From Heliocidaris tuberculata (taxonomy: Eukaryota; Echinodermata; Echinoidea; Camarodonta; Echinometridae): DNA of 64,000 nt. The stretch covers positions 15,615,629 to 15,679,628 of the forward strand of contig CM046838.1 of NCBI GenBank assembly GCA_025618425.1, written 5' to 3'. Positions 58,001-64,000 of this stretch are shown one piece after another; positions within the stretch are counted from its first letter, which is position 1, and each line of letters opens with the position of its first letter. The position numbers and the translations under genes were made by a program. The notes below the pieces were generated by a model, which worked only from the letters and a program-made list of their open reading frames with translations, was not told the DNA's origin and searched no databases.

Positions 58001-61000
58001 GCCTGGAGGATCGGAGACTGGAAAGATCACAGATTCCTGCCACAATAATGTCATTGTAGGGTTTTTAAAAACGTTATTGAATGTATTCCCACTGCCTTTT
58101 CCTTTTATTTCCATAGAACAAAAAAGAAAATTAATAAATTAATGAAATGAAAGAAAATGAAAATAAAATGAATATGGATAAATGAATTGTGAAGAAGTTC
58201 AAAAAATAAAAAATGAAAAGAATGAGCAGTGAGTGATTTAGAAAGAGCTCTGGACAAAATGGAAAAGAGTTGTGGTAAAAAAGGGAGAGATCCTCTAAAC
58301 AAAAGGTGTAAATCCCTGTTGCAATAATCAAGTCAAATTTAATTAAGAGTGATGATCATGAAATTGTGATTACAGCTGGAGCATCCATACATATCCGCAC
58401 TTGTTTATTTCAAACCATGTGCACGGACGGAAAAATTACAAAAAATCTGGTTCATCTGAAGTCGCTGAAAATCCAAATAATATTTTCAATAATTCAGTCT
58501 TGGCTGAATTCATCTACATTGTTTATTCATCTTTAAAAAGGATAGAAGGATTGATGTGTAATCAGAGTTTTCTATTCAAGTCTTTCAAGAGCAGTATCCT
58601 CCAGTACTCTTGCAATGACGAAACCAGCTCCCCCTCCTGATAAATTTGCTTGGAGGTTGTGCAATAACAAGATGGAGGGAATACGGGAGGCAGTAAATGT
58701 CAAAGTTCACTCATTGCCTGCAGCCCCTGTGAAGGGGGATGCAACATCCTAGACGCTACTTCTCCCAGGCTATACATTCATTAGCTAGTCAAGGAGCAGG
58801 TAGAGAAAATTGAATCGCCCAAAGACACAGGCTCATAAGCTACATATGAAGAGTTTATTACCATAAGGATGTAAATCCATATTTCATGAAAAGGTCAGGT
58901 AAGTATCTAGAGAGCATTTTGGTTGCCTCTAGAGCCTGCAAATGAGCAAGTCTTGCAATAATTTAGAATTATTGGATATTACTTTGGAGGGGATGTTGCT
59001 TAAAGAGAAGGTTCAGTTCTTGGAAGGCAACAAAATCATTTGTGAGCTTTCTCATTCCTTTTATATGAGTTTTTTTTTATATATAGTAGAAATGCTCCCT
59101 GAAAATTGTTGCTCTTCAAATGCCCTCATGTTCAATATATGATGGGAAATGCTGAAGTGTTTGGGCCAAACATTCATCCCACTTGTGTGTACAGTCCCAT
59201 ATACAATGTACCTATTTCCGTGTGCAGTGCATGTGCTTTTCAGCAAGACTGGTCAATTTCTTATCATTTTGATGGTTCCAAAACCTCACAATGTACACCA
59301 ATTTTTACGTTTACACTGTACATGTCACATGATCAACCTTTCCCACTTGTTTTGAGACAGTTTCTTTCACAATGAAATTTCATGACCAGAACTCAACTTT
59401 ATATTTAATGGTTGATTTATGAACCAACAAATATATACAATGTATAAGCAGTGGACTGTAACCAGAAAAGTCTGCGAAAGAGTTTAAAATTTAAGCATAT
59501 TTCCTCCAATGAAATTAGGGATACACTTGTTAGGGCAAGGAGAGAAAGGATTCTAATATGAATTGGAAAAGAAATACAATAGGTACACTGTGTAAACATG
59601 TCTCTCTTGCCACATGCCCTGATTTCTGTATTCTAAGCAATGCTGTACAGACAGAACCCTCTGTGCATGATAACATGTATGCACCTGACTCATGAATTGA
59701 TTTGCATTTTGTGCTGTGCAACAAACAGTTTCCTACTCGATGCACCTGTCACATGCAACACCGGTTGATTGATACATGTACATGCATGGCGTAAAGATAG
59801 TGTTAATCCTTGTAGTGCCAGTCCCTGTTACAGGTAATAGACATGTTCACAAATATATTCAAATTTTATGCATACTTTTAAAGTAAAGGTTGTTCTTGAC
59901 AACCTGAAAGCTTGTCAGAGGCTTGTCAGACATAGCAACAAGTTATGTATGCAAACTGGATTCCAAGTATTCTACATGTAGTTCATTCATTAATAACAGG
60001 TTAATGGAATACCTCGTTACTAGGTCCCCAGGAAAGAAACATCCATAAATTTGAATAACTATGTGAACAGGTTTATTGCGTACCAAAAATGATGTGAATT
60101 TACAAGAGCTATAAAGGCCTGCTTGAAATGAGGAGGTGGATCACTTGGTGTTTTTTTCATCAGATGAATTTGAGATTTCTCAACACTACGCTTTAGTTAT
60201 TCTTGAAGCCATGGTTGAGCTCCCTTACATGTATTCTTCATTTAAACAATCTCATTGTAATTGTATGCAAATTGATAATACAAGCAAAGTAAATTCAATG
60301 GAAATTCAAAGGGAAAGAAAAGGGTGTATTCTTTAATATTCAATGTACTATATGATCAAGCCTGTCAGGAGTTTAAGCTATTTACCCAATTTTTTTCATC
60401 AGGTTTTCCAGGAAAACTCCTTTTGAAGCATGGCCATTTCTTCTTGTTACGTAATACTTTATTGATAGAAAGGTTATTTCATTAATAAATGAAGTGACTG
60501 ATTTTGTCTGGTTTAAAAGAATGGAAGGATGTTGATACCAACCTTTTTTAAAGGGAAAAATTTGTCCCAGGTTTCCATTTTTCAAAGCACTTTACATGTA
60601 TGTTTTGAAGGGGACCAAATGAAGGGAAAAAAGGGAAGAAAAACAGCTGCTTGACAGTGTTCAGTTTGAGGTAAATGTGGCAAGGGTGTGAAGCCACATC
60701 TTACTAAAAATCAAAACCAGAAGACGACAGCCTTGAGATATTTGTGTTCTAACTTCAACTTCAACTTCAGAATACTGATGATCTGTACACCTGACATTGA
60801 CATTAACTTGTGTTAACTGGGCTGATAATGGAAAATTTCGGAAAAGAGGTCTTGACAATGTCACAAGAACCTATAGGGGAACCAGGGATGTGAGTTGGTC
60901 TAGAGTTCTACTCTGTTCAGCCTACAAAATGACCTGGTTTTAATCCTTGGTTGTGTCTTTGAGGATAATGATGTTACATTTCGGTCCTGAGATGTACATA

Positions 61001-62637
61001 TAAATACTCTCTGATTGAGTAATGTCCCTAAAAACCAAATACATGCACATGCACTGAGATGGTATTCACTTTGTACTGAAAAGAGATGATCCTACATTTC
61101 CTTTGACCTTATTTCTTGAAAGTGTTAGGGTTAGGGTTGTGATTAGGGTTTAAGATTTGGTAAGAATATAAAGTTCCTGCTGACAACAATGTTTTAGGTC
61201 TTGAAGGAAGACTGTAAGGGTAAACCTGTGGCTTGGCCTGGGGCTCTTTACTGATGTTGGAGAACAGTGAACCAGGATTAACTACATCTACTCTGATCTG
61301 CGTCATCTAGACAGACAAGTAGAAATGAAGCCTTGCTTGCTAGGAATGGGAAATGTCAAAGGGCCCTCTCTGGCAGTATGAGAGGTGTAGAGGTGCGTTT
61401 CCACTCAGATGATTTACTCTGAAATGAGAGGTGGAGTTTTTCTACACCTGTACAGAAGTTGATTTATTGTGGTAGGAAAGGTGTAGAGGTGTGTTTCCAC
61501 AGTTATTGATACTCTGAGTTGTGTTTCCACACATGTATGTGATTTACTGTGGTGTGAGAGGTATAGTGGTGTGTTTCCACTCAGGTGATTTACTGCATAT
61601 ATGTATGAGAGGTTTAGATGGTTTACTGAGGTATGAGAGATGCACATGTAGAGGTATGTTTCCACAGAGCTTGTTTACACTGAGTTGTGTTTCCACACAG
61701 TTGATAACTGTTATGAAAGGTGTGGCCATGTGTTTCCACTCACATAATTTCCTCTGACTATGAGAGATTTCTTTTCACTCACGTTATTTACTCTTGCTGT
61801 GAGAGATGTACAATGTACATGTAGAAGTGTGTTTCCACAAACAGGTGATGTACTCTAGTATGAGAGGTGTGTTTCCACAGAGATAATTTATTCTGGCTAT
61901 GGTTATGAGTGGTGTATCGGATGCTGCAGATTTTGTGTTGAATGGAAGTAGCATGTTTGCAGTGAGAATGGGCATGAAAATTTAATGATGCAACTAAATA
62001 TTACATGCTTTAGTATAATGAAAGGCTGGATGGGATGGCCATAAGTGAGTACCTAGTACATTAAAGGCTGAAAAGTCTCTATGCTCATGTGGTAGTCAGT
62101 TTATCATAGTCCTCAAACCAAGTGTCCAATTATTAAATTTTAAAATGAACTAATTGTATGAACAGAATGCAGACGACTGACTTCAGATCACTTCAGCATT
62201 TTATTTCAGTGCAGCCGAAGTGTGGATTTGTTATTTGGTATGATTTGATCATTGTTTAATTCTTTATATTACATGTACTGTACATTTAATTATTTAATTG
62301 TTTTTGTGGGGGAAAGGGGGGTGTCAAGGGAGTCTTTTTTTGGTTTGCTAAATGAGAAGAGTTTCTTACCCTGATTTTCCTGTATTCTGCAATTTTTCTT
62401 TTACTAGAGCTCTTTTTATTTTTCCAGATCTTATGAGCTTTCTTCTTTTGTTTATCTCCACTCGTATGTATTTTTACACCAATTGTTTTTATTTGTGTTT
62501 CAGGGATCATTTGGAGCCTTGCAGAAGATCTGTGAGGATTCCGCTGACATCCTGGATAGCGATGCTCTAAATCGCCCACTCAACTTTCTCATTCCAAAAC
62601 TGCTGGATTACTTCAAGCATGCATCCCCTAAGATCAG
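33928..62637 (+). CDS. TNPO1: TNPO1 transportin-1 (karyopherin beta-2), 5' part of gene (4 exons, 3' end outside window)
   Basis: Transportin-1 is a HEAT-repeat nuclear import receptor that carries PY-NLS cargo such as hnRNP proteins through the pore and releases it on RanGTP binding. Exons 33928-34032, 39039-39114, 56260-56519 and 62504-62637 join in phase (0, 1, 0, ending at phase 2) to give 191 residues plus two bases. The start is [19 protein letters not shown], followed by [73 protein letters not shown] and [18 protein letters not shown]. These are nearly identical to the N-terminal HEAT repeats of vertebrate TNPO1/TNPO2. Introns are 5.0, 17.1 and 6.0 kb. The start fits the short vertebrate N-terminus (MEYEWKPDEQGLQQ). 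The rest of the roughly 890-residue protein lies past the window. Confidence 0.96.
34033..39038 (+). other. TNPO1 intron 1
   Basis: This 5-kb intron has a tandem repeat at 35060-35685. A small inverted pair (ttccgaacgtgtgaaa / tttacacgttcgg) lies near 34450-34545. A GC-richer block at about 37040-37330 contains an unrecognised 112-residue open frame on the - strand. No exon was recognised. Confidence 0.55.
35060..35685. repeat. Tandem repeat of about 200-225 bp, three diverged units
   Basis: The anchor (c/t)agagaatgat occurs at 35081, 35281 and 35506, giving unit lengths of 200 and 225. Shared blocks between units include gtatgttttcc(t/g)tctt, catgcatctggtaa and ttttatcagtgtcgt. The third unit is strongly diverged and ends near cagcgtcaggatgatatgc. 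Confidence 0.8.
39039..39114 (+). CDS. TNPO1: TNPO1 exon 2
   Basis: This is 76 bases, acceptor tctaaag, encoding [20 protein letters not shown] and KLKKE with one base left over; donor gtaagt. It is nearly identical to the vertebrate segment. Confidence 0.94.
40551..40759. mobile_element. Foldback MITE, ends GGCCCGAATTCACAAAG
   Basis: Both ends carry ggcccgaattcacaaagg as a perfect 24-bp inverted repeat (through gaggttt). Further internal pairing of gtttaaacc blocks and acgct(t)-type sequence follows. It is 209 bp and non-coding. The ends resemble those of the other GGCCC elements here. Confidence 0.82.
42046..42125. repeat. Poly-G and (GGGAGA)-rich purine tract
   Basis: A 19-base G run (42046-42064) is followed by about 60 bases of gggagaggggaga-type sequence. 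It is a pure purine strand that could form triplex or quadruplex structures. Confidence 0.9.
42222..42290 (-). repeat. tRNA-Cys-like SINE fragment
   Basis: On the - strand, tttgacttgcaaagtcgtgg carries an anticodon-like loop TTGCAAA (GCA, Cys). It is followed by gggttcaaaccc, a consensus B box. Upstream catgtggtttgaaca stands in the A-box/D-arm position. The acceptor stem does not pair, so this is a tRNA-derived SINE or pseudogene. Confidence 0.55.
43392..43660. mobile_element. Foldback MITE, ends AGACCCYGTTCTCATTAC
   Basis: The left end agaccctgttctcattacga and right end ttgtaatgagaacggggtct are inverted copies with one mismatch in 18. The body (269 bp) is GC-rich and partly self-complementary (gatctagagcgcac / gcgcactctagatc). 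Confidence 0.8.
43668..45324. mobile_element. 1.66-kb non-autonomous DNA transposon, TIR TGTTCAGACACAAAA
   Basis: tgttcagacacaaaa at the left is inverted at the right (ttttgtgtctgaaca), and the similarity continues through tttatacc(a/g)aaac. It begins 7 bases after the previous MITE. Inside are a foldback at about 44066-44220, two hairpin motifs ending in cctccgtg (about 43722-43830 and 44828-44930) and a 70-83 residue open frame. Extra copies of tgtctgaacg at about 44962 and 45241 suggest nesting. Confidence 0.65.
44331..44579 (+). CDS. Short hypothetical ORF inside DNA transposon
   Basis: 82 codons, or 69-70 from the internal ATGATG at 44367-44372, starting [20 protein letters not shown]. 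It has a basic nuclear-localisation-like stretch (PPPKKKVKK) and ends in [15 protein letters not shown] follows the TGA stop directly (44580-44585). An MDKFV-type start followed by basic, Pro-rich sequence recalls the ends of some transposase-derived proteins, but no domain is recognisable. It may be the stub of a transposase or chance; it is not similar to anything I can name. Confidence 0.25.
   Translation: MTFALAFASIQLMMDKFVYHVRPGSEKRPDHYHPTPGNSKDLDSVPPPKKKVKKSVSKESTISAWKLDWIADSSPSTVNTQQ
45993..46424. mobile_element. hAT-like MITE, TIR CAGGGTTCTCCACT
   Basis: The left end cagggttctccact is perfectly inverted at the right (agtggagaaccctg). Inside, gcccgg(g/a)(t/c)aaaa-type words recur. No convincing target duplication is visible. 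It is 432 bp and non-coding, and lies nested in the larger 45602-49176 element. Confidence 0.7.
46660..47215 (+). repeat. Degenerate short tandem repeat, gggcacttatcaga family
   Basis: Repeated words such as aaaagggGCACTTATCAGAa occur about ten times with variable spacing. An (AT)n run lies at about 46864-46890. This is the same family as 31842-32010 but in the opposite orientation. Confidence 0.65.
47407..47453. repeat. (GTTTTT)n microsatellite
   Basis: About eight units of gttttt. Confidence 0.92.
47715..48422. repeat. 350-bp tandem duplication
   Basis: Two direct copies begin with gaatacagg(t/c)tgtgctttg at 47715 and 48065 and run to tccttgcacccc. They are nearly identical along the whole length, including gacataaagacgtactccgg and catgaatattcaacaagc. 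The sequence attaccgtaaagcaattatt is also seen, diverged, in the arms of the 53344-54626 foldback. Confidence 0.85.
49418..50368. mobile_element. 951-bp non-autonomous element, TIR TAGGGACACTGATTTTCC
   Basis: An 18-bp terminal inverted repeat (tagggacactgattttcc) is perfect at both ends. Inside are two similar blocks around ggcgcacacgc(t/c)agccc near 49806 and 49928. A 137-codon open frame (49956-50368) runs through the right terminal repeat and has no recognisable domain. No clear target duplication is seen. Confidence 0.75.
51491..51776. mobile_element. 286-bp foldback MITE, ends GGCCCCGTATTCTCGAAAG
   Basis: The arms pair over about 85 bases with few mismatches, including accatggtttatgcagattt and ggtataagtgcgcttgattt. 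The ends are ggccccgtattctcgaaag and its imperfect inverse. A possible 3-bp duplication (act) lies outside. Non-coding. Confidence 0.85.
52358..52675. mobile_element. MITE-like element, ends ATAGGYYTTTTACAC
   Basis: ataggctttttacacctg at the left corresponds to the inverse of caagtgtaaaagacctat at the right. The interior contains another palindrome (ttagcccacttt / aaagtgggctaa) and several gggctaa words. Ends are less well conserved than in neighbouring elements. Confidence 0.6.
53344..54626. mobile_element. 1283-bp hAT-like foldback transposon with 8-bp TSD
   Basis: TAGGCCTGAGTC is a perfect 12-bp inverted repeat at the two ends. The perfect 8-bp direct repeat TAGCAAAC flanks the element (53336-53343 and 54627-54634), as expected of the hAT superfamily. 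The element is one long palindrome, with arms of several hundred bases pairing around a centre near 53965-53990. Well-paired parts include atggcagcagagagga / tcctctctgctgccat and ggtatccataatatctcaaa / tttgagatattatggatacc. Open frames in it are mirror products of the arms. No transposase. Confidence 0.88.
56260..56519 (+). CDS. TNPO1: TNPO1 exon 3: HEAT repeats
   Basis: This is 260 bases, acceptor gtcttccag. The first two bases complete an Ala codon with exon 2, then [20 protein letters not shown] and onward to [11 protein letters not shown]; donor gtatga. It matches vertebrate TNPO1 almost residue by residue. Confidence 0.96.
57000..61300. other. Intronic stretch without recognisable features
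   Basis: Only scattered acatgtacatg words and a short telomere-like gttagggttagggttg near 61123 are visible. Confidence 0.5.
61375..61920. repeat. Degenerate minisatellite, unit about 50 bp
   Basis: The motif gagaggtgtagaggtgtgt ttccac followed by gatttactctg recurs roughly ten times with variable unit length. The common core gtgtttccac appears again and again. Confidence 0.8.
62504..62637 (+). CDS. TNPO1: TNPO1 exon 4
   Basis: This is 134 bases, acceptor tgtttcag, encoding [38 protein letters not shown] and IR. The last codon (Arg) is split after AG at donor gtatgt. The gene continues beyond the window. Confidence 0.95.
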
Positions 62638-62818
62638 GTATGTGACAACATGAAGAAAACAAATTTTGGAACTTCATGTATCATGGTACTCCATGTGCAT
62701 ATTTTTTCTTTCAAGTGGACATTTTTGCAGTTTTTATGTTGCCACTTTCTACAAGCCTACATGTACTACTTCTACTTTCAAATTTTCAGAAAGACTTAGT
62801 GATTCTAGATTGATTTTT

Positions 62819-63856
62819 GTCCCCGCTGAACGAAGTTCGCGAGGGGACTATGAAACGGGCTCCGTACGTGTGTGCGTGTGTGTGTCCGTCCGTCCGTCCG
62901 TCCGTCCGTCTGTCCGTGTGTGCTCAAATGTTAGAAAATGCTACTTCTCCGTCATTTCTTGGCCGATTTTGATTCCGATTGTTTTATCTGATAGGGCTGG
63001 GTGGGGGCTTCCAAACTTCTACACAGAATTTTGAAATTCATTAATTATGCAAATTTATGCAAATTTATTCAAAATTGACGAAAAATGCTACTTCTCCTCT
63101 ATTTCACATCGGATTTTGATTCCGATTGTTTTATCTGATAGGGCTGGGTGGGGGCTTCCAAACTTCTACACAGAATTTTGAAATTCATTAATTATGCAAA
63201 TTTATGCAAATTTATTCAAAATTGACGAAAAATGCTACTTCTCCTCTATTTCTTGGCCGATTTTGATTCCGATTGTTTTATCTGATAGGGCTGGGTGGGG
63301 GCTTCCAAACTTCTACACAGAATTTTGAAATTCATTAATTATGCAAATTTATGCAAATTTATTCAAAATTGACGAAAAATGCTACTTCTCCTCTATTTCA
63401 CATCGGATTTTGATTCCGATTGTTTTATCTGATAGGGCTGGGTGGGGGCTTCCAAACTTCTACACAGAATTTTGAAATTCATTAATTATGCAAATTTATG
63501 CAAATTTATTCAAAATTGACAAAAAATGCTACTTCTCTATTTCACATCGGATTTTGATTCCGATTGTTTTATCTGGTAGGGCTGGGTGGGGGCTTCCAAA
63601 CTTCTACACAGAATTTTGAAATTCATTATTCATGCAAATTTATGCAAATTTATTCAAAATGCTGAAGGTTCATAATGTTTTAATGTTTTATATTTCAGTT
63701 GTATACATGCATTGTTGGTATTCTCTTCTTTTGCATGCAGTTACATTATTATTTTATTCACTAAAGTTTTAAGTTTCAGGCTAGTTAATTTCCACAGATC
63801 TGCACTTCCGGCGGGGACATTTATTACGCATTGCGTAATTTACTCATTCACTTGTT
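62819..63856 (+). mobile_element. Composite element with five 147-bp repeats, complete copy
   Basis: It starts gtccccgctgaacgaagttc, an imperfect hairpin closed by ggggac (62843-62848). A (GTCC)n tract at about 62887-62914 follows, then five 147-bp units at 62943, 63090, 63237, 63384 and 63531. A tail contains gcggggac at 63811-63818, the inverse of the first eight bases. The palindrome attacgcattgcgtaat follows. No protein-coding frame. Confidence 0.8.
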
Positions 63857-64000
63857 ATCTTATTTTTGTACTGATGTGTATAAAATTCACAGTATCTCCT
63901 TAACATTTCTTGCTCTCAATTTTTCAAAATTTATTATATGTAATAATAATAATAATAATGAACGTTGCTTATATAGCGCATATCAATTACATAAGAAAAT

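Larger units (their letters stand above)
56520..62503 (+). other. TNPO1 intron 3
   Basis: This 6-kb AT-rich intron has an A-rich (AAAAC)n tract at about 56718-56820 and a minisatellite at about 61375-61920. No exon, RNA gene or well-formed transposon is recognised in 57000-61300. Confidence 0.55.

Noticed and set aside
61123..61152. Telomere-like gttagggttagggttgtgattaggg
   Set aside because: Only two to three imperfect units; too short to call an interstitial telomere.

Overview
This 64 kb window is animal genomic DNA: short protein exons with GT...AG splice sites sit in an AT-rich background full of microsatellites, foldback MITEs and a dead LINE. The very frequent tacatgtacatgta-type words, the kinds of MITE ends and the protein sequences suggest a marine invertebrate deuterostome, with an echinoderm such as a sea urchin most likely. 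That is an inference from style, not a proven assignment.

Three conserved genes are supported exon by exon. (1) EPS15, + strand, 890-14162: the 3' part of the gene in twelve exons. They encode the end of the last EH domain, a coiled coil, a long DPF-repeat region (33 DPF triplets), a proline-rich PALPPKK motif and two C-terminal UIMs. The 5' exons lie before the window. (2) PET100, - strand, 21914-26079: a complete 89-residue mitochondrial cytochrome c oxidase assembly factor in four exons, tail-to-tail with EPS15. (3) TNPO1 (transportin-1/karyopherin beta-2), + strand, starting at 33928 and running out of the window after the fourth exon at 62637. It is head-to-head with PET100 across 7.8 kb. 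These genes act in endocytosis, respiratory-chain assembly and nuclear import, so their adjacency implies no shared pathway.

The rest is non-coding. 1-635 and 62819-63856 carry two same-orientation copies of an element built on a 147-bp tandem repeat. 14163 to about 19830 is the probable long 3' UTR of EPS15 plus intergenic sequence. 26080-33927 holds a broken non-LTR retrotransposon (27455-29175, - strand), a large TG/TA microsatellite, an unusual cluster of poly-G/poly-C tracts, a tRNA-like sequence and a 20-bp perfect hairpin. TNPO1 intron 1 holds a 200-225 bp tandem repeat. TNPO1 intron 2 (17.1 kb) is packed with palindromic DNA-transposon relics. The clearest is a 1283-bp hAT-like foldback at 53344-54626 with a 12-bp perfect TIR and a perfect 8-bp target-site duplication. 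TNPO1 intron 3 contains a degenerate minisatellite.

No operons, CRISPR arrays, phage genes or prokaryotic features are present. I did not find a convincing new multi-gene system. The most unusual material is the nested foldback/hAT-like landscape, the composite 147-bp-repeat element that brackets the window, and the expanded DPF region of EPS15.
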